Assembly (NCBI GenBank): GCA_004794785.1
Contig: SJOL01007418.1
Location: 1,109,885 to 1,173,884, forward strand
Source: Opisthorchis felineus
Taxonomy: Eukaryota > Platyhelminthes > Trematoda > Opisthorchiida > Opisthorchiidae
Reading direction: 5' to 3'
DNA length: 64,000 bases
The notes under the pieces are model-generated. The model did not search any database and was not told the origin of the DNA. It worked only from the letters and a program-made list of their open reading frames with translations. Below are positions 1 to 11,850 of this stretch, in pieces. The position numbers and the translations under genes were made by a program. How positions within the stretch are numbered: position 1 is the stretch's first letter; every line of letters starts with the position of its first letter.

Positions 1-1560
1 AGATTAAAGGATAGTTTTCGAAGTAGTGTTCATCAACTGAAAATATTGACGGAAAACACTGCTGCTCAAGCAAACGAAAGGTTTTAAACTACACCGCCAT
101 TAGTTAACTAGTTTCAGTGGTGATGCAACTTTCAGCAAACCCACACGATGCACCTAGTACTTAAGACCGTGGTCTCTCAGTCCCCCAGTTTTTCTGCTCC
201 TCATTTTGGCGTTCGATTCCTCATTTTCCTTGTCTGCTTCCACCCGAACCGTGAAACAGTTTTCCTCGGTCAGAATCAAGTAATCAACACGCACACCTTG
301 AGTGCTCACTGATATATCCACCTCAGGATCACTTACACAGTGCTATTTTAATTGTCTTTTTGAAATTCCCAGCAGATTGTCTAGATCGATCGGAACAAAG
401 AATGAATACTGAAATCGACTTAAAACCAACGGATTCCCGTACCACAATTTTTCGTATAAAAATAACATAAGGTTAAATTCTTATCTATTATGAGGTATCA
501 GCAACTTCCAATGTTCTGCTTGCCTCCTGCTCTAGGTTTTTAAGTTTAAACAACCTTAAAGTTATCCCTCCCTTCATTTAGATGTTTCATCATCTCCTAT
601 ACTGGCTTCATCTCACCTGAACCCTTCGCAATCCGTTCCCAAACAAATCCAAAGTTCTCAAGCCTGGTTCGATCTTATTTATGACTGTTCTGCAAGATTT
701 GCAAAAGTTTCACATCCCGCAAGCCACCAAAATATTAGTTTACACAACAAAAAAAGAATTGAGCGAACTCCGGAAGCGATGTCACTCGATGACTTAAGAA
801 TACGTCATTGAGCGATGCGATCGCCCCATGGTGTTGTTGGGAAAAAGCGTGGGATGGCGCTCGTAGGCTGAGAATAGGATTTCTGTCAAATTAGCTATAT
901 AAAGACGGAAAGTCCGGATGAAAACTCTGGTTTTGAATTGTTGCACTATGGAGGATTAGCTTCAGGAACGCGTGGGATGACTACCACCGGGGAAGCATCT
1001 ATAAACGATTGTAGTTGAATATGCAAGGAGCTGAGTCCAACGATGCCGGAGGTCGTCCACCAGAGGAAGAGCTATGGTCCCAAAAAGTCGATGAACTGAG
1101 GTGTCAGCTTAAAATTCTCCTACCAAAAACCCATGAGAAACTGTTTGTTGCAAAGCTGAACCTTTCAAAGTGCAAGACTAGGTGATTGTTTGAAAAGAAG
1201 CAATGTCATTTCTGTTAACAGTCCCGAGTGAAAGTCCACAAAGCTGACAAATATTTGTAACCGTTTAGATCACTGAGACTGATTTCTTGACCGTTAGGTT
1301 GAGCAATCTCTTATCTAAGAAAATGAATCCGTCATCTTTCAGTTAAGCAGGAACAACCATCAAAGATATTCCTTCCATGGTATCAAACTAGCCCACCCAC
1401 AAATTGTAAAGCTAACTCAACCCAAGGATATTCATTTAGCATGAGGTCCATGAGTGTCGGACTTTGGGCCCCCTAACTCAACGGAGAAACATTGAATGCG
1501 CAATGTTATTCGGAGTCGCCTCTATCATTATTTCGATGAGCTTTCACTGGAACGACTGGT
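1..1560. other. No gene seen
   Basis: No exon-like frame with flanking splice sites, repeat copy or RNA gene was recognised here. Short frames are interrupted in all six readings. Confidence 0.5.
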
Positions 1561-1858
1561 CAATGTGTCGCTCGAGTAAGACCAGGCCTATTCCACATGT
1601 AGGATCAAGGATTACCTAGAAGAAGTTCTAATCCACAAGTTAGTAGATCTTGGTAGTACAAAGAAATCGCCCACATTATCAGCAGGTATAAATCTACTGG
1701 GCGCCCTCCCCAGAAGTTACTGGATGTCCTCAACTATATGACCACCGACGTCTCCGAACTATAGATAGAATAGGCTGCAGTCAGTGAATTTGCAGTCGGG
1801 TAGTCAGGATAGCGGTGAAGTATAAAGTACCTCACTCACTGACTGTGTTCAGAACTGT

Positions 1859-2030
1859 AAACTAAGGTGGCTGGGTCATGTGCTGTGCATGCAAATTCGC
1901 TGTCCGGCGAGAAGATCGTTGTTCTCTGTGTTTAATTCGGAGTACCGGAAACTTGGAGGTGGACAGAATATGTCATGGCAGAAGGGTAGTCAGGCACCAG
2001 CGTTCTCTAACTGGTACTGCTGTCAATGCC

Positions 2031-2034
<4 letters not shown>
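1859..2034 (+). pseudogene. RTE reverse transcriptase C-terminal fragment
   Basis: In the frame starting at 1859 the translation reads KLRWLGHVLCM, then an RRSLFS segment, then GGGQNMSWQKG, before a stop at about 2034. RTE-type LINE proteins commonly end with an LRWLGHVLRM block, a short spacer with LPRR...LFS, and a GGQ..TW block, so order and spacing agree. Only about 58 codons remain. Upstream frames are broken, so no functional enzyme is encoded. The family assignment is from recall of these motifs. Confidence 0.6.
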
Positions 2035-2246
<212 letters not shown>

Positions 2247-2971
2247 CATCACAGAAGAACTTTGTCTCCTGTCTGAAGAACGTTTTAACCAGCTAGGGCA
2301 TTTTTGAATACTGTCTTAGGTTTTGCGGCAGACCTTATGTCCCTGTTTCAATAGGCTTGATAATAGGTGATCAACTCTTTTCAGATAATGCGGCCAGTCC
2401 TCTTGAGTGGTAATATATATAGAACAGTTTCTGGTACGTGTCCCTCAATATCTGACTGACAAAATACCCAAATAGATGTGTGATATAATCACATAACTCT
2501 CTTATGAGAGCAAATAAAAGAACATCCACCCGAATTTGTAAACCCTTCCAGAGAACAGACACCAGGTAAATGGGTTTTTTTGTCCTCAAAGGCAATTTTT
2601 CAGTGGCTGTTCACTGAGAGAGGTCACTATTACATCTCCCCTAGAAGGGACATCCAATGAGAGTTATAAGTATTGATAATTCAAAAGAGCTCAGTTTTGG
2701 AATCGAGTAGTTTGGTTTGGTTCTCACCATGCGATGGTCATATGGGCTTTATTTTGACCAGGAAGGTTGCAGTCGGCGATTGCATTCTAGTAGACTCACC
2801 TTCCTGTTCGGCTCTCTTATTCTAAACGTCAGCCTGGGTCTAGCAGAACAAAGGCCCTCCGAAAGTGTTCAAATGGTGCTAGTAACCTGACTTGTGATTT
2901 ATACGAACCAGTGTGATTTTACCAACTACTTTATCCACAACAGCAGTAATTTCTCACAAAGTCTTGCTTAC

Positions 2972-3025
2972 AGGGGAGTACTGCACAGCTTTACGCTCAT
3001 TTGGGCTTCCTTGCATTTTAATTGG
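2972..3025 (-). repeat. SINE central-domain fragment (family S4)
   Basis: Read on the minus strand this resembles the central domain of the S4 SINE copies at 11.2 and 14.3 kb: GGAAGCCCAAATGAGCG, then AAAGCTGTGCAGTACTCC. No tRNA-like head is recognisable. It is a short, diverged fragment. Confidence 0.35.
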
Positions 3026-3039
3026 TCATCTTCGGTCAC

Positions 3040-4985
3040 ATTTTCATACAAACTTTGCCAGTGGGATGCACGGATGCACACGGGTTATTTTTACTGTCCG
3101 TCATCGTTCCATGTACTCTGTCGATTATTTCATGCAGCCTGAGTGATAATTGACTGATAATTGTTCACTGAGCCTAGTTGAATTATCCATGTTGTCAATT
3201 CAAAATAGTTCCTCTGTCCTTCTTGGGGATACGAACGTCGGTGCAACTTCCGAATCGAATGTTACATTTTGAGTTAGGATGACCACGTTGAAGAGTAGCA
3301 GTCCCATTAGTATAGAGCTGGTTCTCCATGGAAAACGTGAAAGGACCACTGTTAATCACAAATGACTTGGACGTAACAGCCACCATCAGTAAGATCGATT
3401 GGGTGCTGAACGGCAGTCTGAGTTCACTTAGTCTCCTATCCTATCCTACAGAGTGATCTCACTTTGGACGGGCTACTGTATGCCACATAGATGAATACCG
3501 AGGCCGTCTAGTTTTACAACGAAGACTCGGAAGGAAAATAAGTAACGCGGTATGACCCACGTAACAAAAGTGTGGTTTGCTGTTTCCTATTCATAGGTAG
3601 GGTTGCGAAAGATTGATCGACTGTGAATCTGCTAGCCTGGTTGCGAATTTTCGTCACTGCAGCCACAGGCTGGCTTCAACTCAAGACAGTACCGTCACGG
3701 TAGATTGCAGAGTGTAGCTGCCTGGCTCACTTCTCTGTAGGTTAGGTTAATTTATTCTAGGTCTGTAAACGCCACGGTTTGGCATGCCGAGCTTGTCAAA
3801 AACCACAGAAGATATAACTGTCAAACAGAAGGGCACCCTTAGGCATGTTGCGTGTACTCCATTTTACTTCAGCCCTGTACAGACGGCAGCACAGTTAGCA
3901 TCGTTATAGTGTGTGATTTCGTTGCAAAACAACCAGTTTGCTACTGCCGCTGGATGAGATAGAAATTACTCAAATGTGCTATGAAAAAAGGCTGTTTTAT
4001 TTGCTTGCCCATTTGCGCATGACCTTGGTCTTCCCAGTAGATCCCCACGGCACCTGACGGACCCAACATTAAATACTGAATTCTGCCAGTAGTAATCCTA
4101 ATATATTATCATAAATGAAGACATTACAGAGATAAACAGAAAAAGGACGACGTCACCCTGCCGGAAAGGTTGTTCGGACTATTCCATAACAACGAAACCA
4201 TTATTAAATTAAAATGGGATGTAATGAGTACTCCCTTGGATTCTTCTTCCTCCCCCCGCAGAGGTTTTTCTTGTTCCGTTATCCCCGAAACAAGAACTAG
4301 CCTCTATAAATCAAGGAAGTGTCTCGTTTAACTCTATTAGCTTTCTTTCTCTCCATGTTGCATTTCCAGGTGTTAATGAGAGCGGGTGGAAGACGCATCC
4401 CAGGATGCTGTTGCCCTCCAACTGATACGACTGTTGCGTGACACATTAAAGCAATTCGTTTTCATCGCCGCCGATCAAATAAAGTTTTCTGGGGACAAGA
4501 TATCCAAAGGAAACGAAAACAGGTTACCTAAATCCTTCGGTTGACAAACGCGAACTATGCTAGGCCACAGTATTCGAACCGTGCAACAGAATGGATAAAT
4601 TGGGAGGATAATTTCTGCCCACGCGACTTAGCCGGAAATTGATTATAACCTGTGACTGAGATTGAACAAACTTGGACACAACATGAAGCGCTGTTATAAT
4701 GCATAGTGACGGGCATGCTGGTAGTGAACAACCAAATCACACACAAACACACGGTTTGAGTCGCTTAGCCAGCATCATTGCAACTGGTGAACTATGCATG
4801 TAATGCTCAACGGACCCACATGATGCGATTCCGCGGTTTACAGGTCACCGCATGAGTCACCCCCTAAATATGTCTCCTGTAGGAATATGAAACACTGAAC
4901 AGCTTTCACGCTCTAAGAAAGACTATTAGTACACCATTTAGGAAGTCTAATTGGAATATGGTAGAATTAACTGGCTAACGGGGTT
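3040..4985. other. No gene seen
   Basis: Only short interrupted frames occur. No repeat family of this window was recognised here, and no RNA gene. Confidence 0.45.
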
Positions 4986-4987
4986 AC

Positions 4988-5239
4988 TTAGCCTTGGGAT
5001 GAGCGCCATATCCGCGTGCAGCATACCAGCACAAAGGTGACATGTATCCACCAACACCCCAGAGCTTTTGCTAACATTAGATTGGCCAGAGTTTGAATTG
5101 TCCATAAATGGTCATAAAACGATTTTAACTGTTTTTGACTGGCCTTTCGCCAAACTGTCATTTCAGGTCGGCACCCATTAGAAACTTTTTCTGCCTGAAA
5201 GTATTCATCAAAAGATCCCACATTCCGCATCTGTCCTCC
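4988..5239 (-). CDS. Candidate exon, unknown protein
   Basis: I do not recognise this protein. After a pyrimidine-rich CATTTTCTAG acceptor, an open frame begins at 5239 and has protein-like composition, with SFDEYFQAEK, MTVWRKASQKQLKSFYDHLW and LANLMLAKALG. This would form charged amphipathic helices. A possible GT donor lies at 5057-5056 (GCTCTGG|GTGTTG), so the true exon may end near 5058; beyond that the frame turns Trp/Cys-rich and less convincing. The neighbouring candidate at 5515-5719 ends in a stop or a donor whose phase does not match this exon, so they may belong to different transcripts. RNA evidence is needed. Confidence 0.3.
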   Translation of the reverse strand, partial: GGQMRNVGSFDEYFQAEKVSNGCRPEMTVWRKASQKQLKSFYDHLWTIQTLANLMLAKALGCWWIHVTFVLVCCTRIWRSSQG

Positions 5240-5514
5240 CTAGAAAATGAGTGGATAGTTTTTTCAAAAGGACAACCATGGTAAAATGTTATAATTACGT
5301 GAAACCTGAGGAGTAAAAAATCAATTTATGATAATATTCAGCAAGTTTCTGAATCAAGCTGGTTTATGTTAGAAATACTTGGAACAGGCCTACAGTGGGC
5401 GGGAAGTCCGTGAATCTAGGTCACCTCCATGTATCTGTGCTCGCACATGCGTATTTGCTTTGTAGTTACAAATATGCACTCAGGTGAAAAGTTTCTGGTT
5501 TACATTGCAGTTTC

Positions 5515-5719
5515 TCATTGTTGAAACTGTGCTTTCTTACTGACTGTGAGCATCAGGGTGCAGAATATTCCCATTAATGTGAACAGTAACACACTGAACT
5601 GAATTTTAATACTTGTATTTGGCACTGTTTTCGTCACCCGCCCGAGTGCACCATCCATGTGATTCGATATAAGCTGTTTCTCGTCCTCGTACCACTGGAG
5701 ATTATGATTGCATAAGTGG
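5515..5719 (-). CDS. Candidate terminal exon with a membrane segment
   Basis: I do not recognise the family. Following an acceptor (GAAGTTTCAG) at 5720, the frame encodes a polar helix (NHNLQWYEDEKQLISNHMDG), then a hydrophobic stretch (FSVLLFTLMGIFCTLMLTV) and a short basic tail before a TGA at 5517-5515. That layout fits a tail-anchored or single-span membrane protein with a very short C-terminus, but no SNARE or other family motif is clear. A good donor (AGTCA|GTAAGA at 5541/5540) inside the frame allows an alternative model in which the exon is internal. Immediately upstream lies an S3 repeat piece, in what would be the intron. Confidence 0.35.
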
Positions 5720-5725
5720 CTGAAA

Positions 5726-5960
5726 CTTCGTCGACTGGTTTCCTCCTTCTTAAGGCTCATCGAGTAGGCGAAGCCCCCGAGTTTCCATCAACCTGAACAT
5801 CTAATCGTACGTAAGTGGCGAAATCTACTCATTTACACATTAAGTTAGTGTTAACGAGACACTCAACTGAATCGTTCGTCTATGATATCCTTCAATTGAA
5901 TGTGATACACAAAGGCCACCTCGTGTTTCCGTTGGCACGATATTCCAGATATCGATTTTC
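5726..5960 (+). repeat. S3 interspersed repeat, rearranged copy
   Basis: Positions 5726-5800 carry the S3 body in one orientation (CTTAAGGCTCATCGAGTAGGCG...GAGTTTCCATCAAC), matching 43545-43620. From about 5818 a head in the opposite orientation follows: CATTTACACATTAAG, CGAGACACTCAACTGAAT, CTTCAATTGAATGTG, CAAAGGCCACCTCGTGTTTC, CGATATTCCAGATATC, matching 58540-58700. The head-to-body arrangement differs between copies, so the family is probably a composite or has been rearranged. Confidence 0.5.
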
Positions 5961-8900
5961 CTGCTCATTACTTCACGTCACCGTACTTATCAGCACCCCC
6001 ACCCCCCGCATTTCATATGCATTACATAAGTAGCAGGTGGAAAAAAAACAAGAACGCCTCAACCGTCCTGAAAATCACCCCATTGCAGAGAGGTCACCCT
6101 AGGGGAAATAAACTATGGCACCACCCGCAAGACACGATTATTATGATGTTCCCTCGAAAAGGAGGTCAGTTTCTCGAGGATTACATTGTTTCGCTGAAAA
6201 ATGCCGTCTCGGGTGCCCAGCACACTGGCTGATAAGGGTTGGAAAAGCTACAAATCGGCAAAAGAGCGTTTGATACTGTTCGTGGGCCTTATTCTTTCAC
6301 CCTGTGACTGGAATTATATATATTTTTATTGAATACGGGCAGGACCTTCGATGTCAGTCATGAATCCAAAAAATTAGCACTAAGAGTGCATACAACTCAC
6401 TGAACTCGCCAAGATAAGACTGAATCAGGAAATAGTTCACATGGATCACTTTTCGGTGGCCAGCACAGCAGCCTGTGAAATAAAGAACGGACAAAATATC
6501 GTCAGATCTAATGCAGCAATCCGTCTAAACTTTTCCATTGTCAAGCTGTTGATCACATGTTTTTAATGCGCCACACACTTAGATCACCCTTCACTGAGTG
6601 GTCCTCACTCTCAAGGCAAGTGTCTATACTGGACGTAATCAAGTCTACCCAACTGGCAAGCACTGACCGCCGAAACAGCGTTGCGTACACTAAAGTGCTT
6701 TCTGTGGGTGTATTTTTGGTGGAAAAAGTGGGTCGTTACTAAATGAGGCAAAACACACTAGGTAACTTCTATTCATACATTCAGCAAAGTTCCATGTGGT
6801 TGGCGTCGTAAGGATAATGCAATCCGTATGTTGGGTGCATGTAGGCCGGAATCAGGAAGTTTGAAAACGCAGCAAGTACTGTGGTTTCATCGCAAAAACC
6901 TAAGACGGTAAAAACTACTCTCTTTCCTTATTTCCCCTTGTGGAGAACGCTGAGATACCTGGTTAATGAATAACGTGCGTATGCCCAACTCGACATGCGA
7001 AGTCAGTTTTCAAACAGAACTACTGCGTGTCAACTTTACCAGGATAACTGATCTGTCACAAACTACATGCCAAAAACGTTTTCCTGTCACCCACCAACCT
7101 CCGGGTAACCTGGATTGTCACAATTTACACTGAGGGCCTAAAAGGTCATCCAACTTTTCAATCAACTGGAAAATGTTTGGGACCGATTGGGCAGTCATCG
7201 TTTCAGGGAGGTTTGGTAAATCCACCGATTGTTTACCAAACCTCTCTGGAACGATATCATGCAACTTTTTTCAAGCTTTGGGGGGACCAAATGATATACA
7301 TGTAGGCTGTCTAATTCTTCAAACCGGGAAGGAATCCGCTCATTGTTTTAGTTAGTCACATTATCAGGGGAGTGCTATCTGGGGATTAAATCCCAGTGGG
7401 CTTGTTTGGAACTCTGGCAGATGTGGAACAAGTGGGGACTTTTATCAGGTTATTTGTTTTACCATACCGATCGAAGAGATGATCACATCAGTTGGAGAAC
7501 CACGTGAGCCTTGTTGGTTCATCGACTGAGTGATAAGCGAACACAATCAACCGATCGTGCGGAAGAAAGGAACATCTTCGCTGAGTTTGAAAACCACAGT
7601 GGGTCAAGTGTGCTTTGATTAAAGTTAGGAATGTAGGGAACGGTGACTTCTCAAACAACTGAAAAGACCCGCCGTCATCTGCGATCCTCTCGAAAGTGAG
7701 TTAGATAAATGGATAGTATAAACAGGTTACTACACAGAAAACCAAATCTGTTTTGCGATAACACTGAATGTATATTAACCAGAATCACTTGTTCTTTCTA
7801 TACAACCTTTGTTCAGATCCTTCCTTTCAGCAGAAGCTCTTACTTGATGCTAGCTCGCCATTAGAGTAATCCATGTCCAGTTGGCCTATAACCTCGCCTT
7901 CCACATCCACCGCCAGGACTCTTGTGGTTGATGTTTGGTGACGGAGCAACTGTGTTTCACAAGCATGGTCACCGATTACTCGCTAGATCAGTAAACCAGG
8001 TGATCTCAGTGAATCGCCAACAGTCATGTGACTAGCTCACTGATGTGACCCTACCCTCTGCTCTCACTTCCACTCAGTACTAGAGAAAAGACTAACGTGT
8101 TGAAGTGAAAGGTTTCTTATCTACCTGGGTTTTCAAATTTTCCATCGAGGAGATGGTGTTTGATGACGAACGGAGAAATTTGCCTCCACAAACTGCACTA
8201 AATGACAGAACTACTAACATTTTCAGAAAGGCATTTCACTTGTTTGTTTTAATAGCCATTGAAAAATGGCTCATTGTTATTCATTTTTCTCTGCTTCCGG
8301 TTCAAAGCGTAAAGCACGCTCTTCACTGCATTTCAAATCGTGAGTGAGTAAAAGTCCACGCGAGAATAAAAAAATACTCCATATAGATGTGGGCTTGTCC
8401 TAGAATAACCCACCGCACTTACACAGCCTTGGGTCAATTACGAGAGATAGTTTGGTGGCCTAATCTAACACGCAGTCAGATTAGAAATACGAGCAAGTTA
8501 GCGACAATTTTCCAGATTTTCCTAGTTGCAGAACAGATGTTTAGTCACATGCCGGTGAAACACACAGGTTCATTTTGACTCACGCTTCTACACACAAGTC
8601 CATTGTCTAATGGTTGAAATCAGTGACGTCGCAGTCATGATGAACTCTTCGCTTCATGAACTAAACCCGCTCAAGCACAGTGCTAACGAACTCCACTGAG
8701 GGCAAAACATCCACCTGGTAGTTCGATGAATGCATGATCATCTGAATTTTATCACGATAAAAGCACACCATTCACAGTAGTCAGCGTCCAGTACAAGGTC
8801 ATTTGAAGTAATTTCTTCTTTGTTAGCATAACCTGTCAACTCAGCTAGGTGCCCCCAAAATTAATAAGACACTGCTTCTGTCCTCATGTATGTCCTTTGT

Positions 8901-9340
8901 TTCCCACCCTAATGATAAATGTCACCAGCTTCAGTAATAGTTCATTTCGAGCGAGTATTGACATCCAGGTTTCAACATATATTGAAGGTGTTGTTCGATC
9001 AGCAGTCCGAAACACAACCCAATACAATATGGCGTGTTTAATGACATTGAACTTGTCCTTGTCTCGTTTTAATGTAGTTTTTTCCGAGTTCCGTATGAGG
9101 CTGTTCAATTTTATTTTAAAAGCCTCCTTTCCACCGTCTTTAGAGCAGATTCTCTAGAAAACTTGTGAAATTTCAATAAGGTCCCTTTCGAAGCTGGAAT
9201 TAAGCTCTCACAGGGTGAATTTTTAGCGATTCTGAAGCCGGAAACGTTGGAGTTTGATGAAAAAGTGCACAGCTCGACAAAGGGTGGAAGGTATTTGCTC
9301 TGCGCAGTCTTGGTAGTGGGAGATCTGAACCACTCTCCTT
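5960..9340. other. No gene seen, except one hairpin
   Basis: Apart from the inverted repeat at 7197-7255, I see only short interrupted frames, none with convincing splice sites or domain motifs. Confidence 0.4.
7197..7255. other. 59-nt hairpin, 24-bp stem
   Basis: Positions 7197-7220 pair with 7232-7255 without a mismatch: 22 Watson-Crick pairs and two G-T wobbles around an 11-nt loop. The size is that of a small pre-miRNA, but the lack of bulges also fits a young inverted repeat or a siRNA-type hairpin. No flanking target duplication is evident. Strand of expression, if any, is unknown. Confidence 0.6.
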
Positions 9341-9379
9341 GTTGAGTTTAATTTTAGGTAGTAGCCAGTGCGGCAGTTA

Positions 9380-9422
9380 TAGCAATTGCTAGTGTACTGC
9401 TGTCAATGATGATGATGATGAG
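9380..9422 (+). repeat. RTE-like 3' tail, (ATG)n
   Basis: TACTGCTGTCAATG is followed by ATGATGATGATGAG. The 14-nt junction is identical to the one at about 2019 next to the RTE fragment, so this is probably the 3' end of another, otherwise unreadable copy. Upstream sequence from about 9180 may be its 3' untranslated part. Confidence 0.4.
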
Positions 9423-9541
9423 TAGCTTGTATACCTTGTCAGGTCTATAACAAACCTGATAGTAGAGTGGACCTGGATGGATTTAGGAGCAGAACCACTG
9501 ATTGAGTTGTTCAATATCTGAATTGTCACTGGGACGTTGAC

Positions 9542-9762
9542 CTATAGTTCTTTCGGAGCCTCCCACATTTCACAATGTTTCGAAAGCCGTGAGAGTTCCC
9601 TTTTTGCTACACCAGTGACAATTTCAGCTGTCTGGTTTTTTAGTGTCACTTCCTTCCTACTCCGGAGCTTCTTTAGTTTGGGGTCATCTTCCCCTATCGT
9701 TTTAGTTGGAATACGATAGGCTGGTTTCACGACATCAGCATGCCTTGTGACGGCGCACCTTT
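9542..9762 (-). CDS. Candidate terminal exon of unknown minus-strand gene
   Basis: Family not recognised. An acceptor TTAATTATTCAG ends at 9763; the frame then enters with two bases of a split codon and runs 73 codons to a TAG at 9542. Composition is strongly protein-like and basic: YRIPTKTIGEDDPKLKKL, RSRKEVTLKNQTAEIVTG, AKRELSRLSKHCEMWE. The entry phase (1) equals the exit phase of the exon at 15068-15364. Together with 15614-15716 the three segments total 621 nt, exactly 207 codons including the stop, so I place them in one gene. An ATTAAA polyadenylation variant lies on this strand at 9352-9347, about 190 nt past the stop. Confidence 0.45.
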
Positions 9763-10103
9763 CTGAATAATTAATTATGCCAAACCTTCAAACAGAACTT
9801 GAAGGCGAATGTAAATCGGAATAGGTTTTCGTTTTTGCTTGAATGTCACTACATTCACCATCCGATCTCACCCTAAACAAAGCAACTAATTCTCCCAGAA
9901 TATGCTAACGGTGGGTGACCGGTAGTTTCTCCCTATGCCTGTGCTTTTTTGTGGTCAACAGTGAAAGCGGTAGGCAATAAATCAGACGCCATCTGTTACG
10001 CTACTGTTGCGCCGCGCCCAACTGTCTTATCAGCTGATCTCATCAGGTGACCACTCGTTTTCTTGGACAGTAGAGGGCGTGCCTCCCAACTTGCAAGCTG
10101 GTT

Positions 10104-10317
10104 GGCCGGTTGGCTGGTTGGCGTGACAAGTGGCGTTGGAAGCTAGTACCGAATCGGCAGTGTCAAAACACAACATATGGTCTAGGGGCCAAACTACACA
10201 CAAAGAAAATGGCCGGTTGGCTGGTTGGCGTGACAAGTGGCGTTGGAAGCTAGTACCGAATCGGCAGTGTCAAAACACAACATATGGTCTAGGGGCCAAA
10301 CTACACACAAAGAAAAT
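10104..10317 (+). repeat. Perfect 107-bp tandem duplication
   Basis: Positions 10104-10210 are repeated at 10211-10317 with no difference that I can see by eye. Both copies start GGCCGGTTGGCTGG and end ACACAAAGAAAAT. No open frame is shared meaningfully. Perfect identity amid heavily decayed repeats means it is recent, or an assembly artefact. Confidence 0.9.
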
Positions 10318-11189
10318 TGGGTGAACCTTCTGTGCATTTCACTGTCCCAACGAAATTTAAACAATAGAGGCCAGCTGAAAGCTCAAAATGTGATTTAGAC
10401 TGCGTCAAATTCGTCTTCCTCCGCACACTCTGGTTAGATTTTCTAGATTGAGTCAAGTTACCGTGTTCCAGTGTGTATAGTAGATTGTTCAAACTTGGAC
10501 ATGAGCTAGTTGAAGGTTAGCGGGGCATTTACTGCCCTACTGCTCTTTCCATATTACTTTTCGGTAACCGACCAACATAGTTCGTGGAAGATCATCATCT
10601 CCAGTTCTATAAATGAAAGGGAACAAGCGCGATTTCAGTTAGTTCGAATCAACCGGAATCGAACTAGCATACTGTTCATTGAAATGATCGTTTTTCTAAA
10701 GTTTCGACCATTTCAACGAAAAACCTTACTTGAACAACAACTGTGAATCCTAGCAAGCTTGTTCATCTAAACTGCGAAAAAGGGCATTGATAGGATAAAA
10801 ATGGAGACCGTAAATGAAAACTGACCCTTCTGCTGCTTTGTCAACAAATATATTTATCTACCTACTCTAAGCTAACTTTTCGAGATGACAGTGTTTGAAG
10901 TCACAACGAATGTTTATACCGCAGGCAGACGGAGTTCAACAATGTGAAACACACATCACTGTAAAAGTTGTTCACCTGGTAAGTCTTGCTTGGATTTGAT
11001 TCCTCTTGTAAAAGCCTGTGCTTGCAAAACTTTTAAAAAACACTGGCTATTCTGTCGTTACAACGTGACTCCTTTGTGATGGAAAGACGTTTCACTAATT
11101 ACGCAGGTTATGCCTCGCCCCCACTGGGAAAGATTCAGGCAGAAATGAAACATTTTCAAGATTTCTTTGAGCAAGTGAAGTCATTCTAT

Positions 11190-11320
11190 GCTGAAAAAAC
11201 GAGGAGTACTGCACGGCTGTTTCATTCTCATTGGGAAACGTCAGAAATGCGCATCTCACAAAACTCCATGGAGATTCGAACCCGAAACCTCCCGGCTAGT
11301 GGTGTGAAATAAAACAGTCG
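11190..11320 (-). mobile_element. SINE family S4, copy on minus strand
   Basis: On the minus strand a tRNA-like B box (GGGTTCGAATCTCC) is followed by GTGAGATGCGCATTTCTGACG, then CAATGAGAATGAAACAGCCGTGCAGTACT. The copy at 14220-14345 has the same order. The central part resembles a domain I recall from flatworm SINEs (ATGCGCACTGCTGA...GAAAC...GTCCAGTGCT) and is shared with family S2 of this window. The A-box half of the tRNA head is diverged. Confidence 0.55.
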
Positions 11321-11729
11321 TCATACAGGTAAATGACAGTTTAACGAGTGACGTTGGTGTCATTTCACGCACTGCATAAAACGAAAATGAACAAATTCCA
11401 TTCCCTGAAAACAAGCTGGAATACGATAGGTGATCGTCGAACGAAAGGTTACGCGCGAAAGTGGATAAAGAAATAGAGGAGTTGATCTCACATTTATCCA
11501 TGTCCGTCAAAATGATACCCAAGTTACCGGAAAATCACTGGAAAATTTGTATAGGTAAACGGAGTGCGATTTGGTGTGGAAGACTGACTAGAAAATCTGT
11601 AGGTGCCAGCTTGAGATCGCAGCCTAGTGGCATATGAGCCTAGGGCACTTTTGTGCAGACTGTTGACCTGTTGATGGGTTCATCTTGGATAAAACAGCAC
11701 CAATATTTTCTCGACATAGCACACTGCCT

Positions 11730-11850
11730 ATAGGGGTGCTGAAAACACCTTGATGGCCCCCAACCAGCTTTGTTCTTCTTGGGACTCGCCGCATAAGCCT
11801 AGGCCTCGGGGTTTCACAAACTCGATTTCCTACTTGAACTCTAAACTGCA
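11730..11850 (+). repeat. S3 interspersed repeat body, diverged
   Basis: CTTCTTGGGACTCGCCGCATAAGCCTAGGCCTC followed by TTTCCTACTTGAACTC parallels 43560-43640 (CTTCTTGGGGCTCATCAGGTAGGCGC... TCTACTTGAACCC). Divergence is high and boundaries are approximate. Confidence 0.35.
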
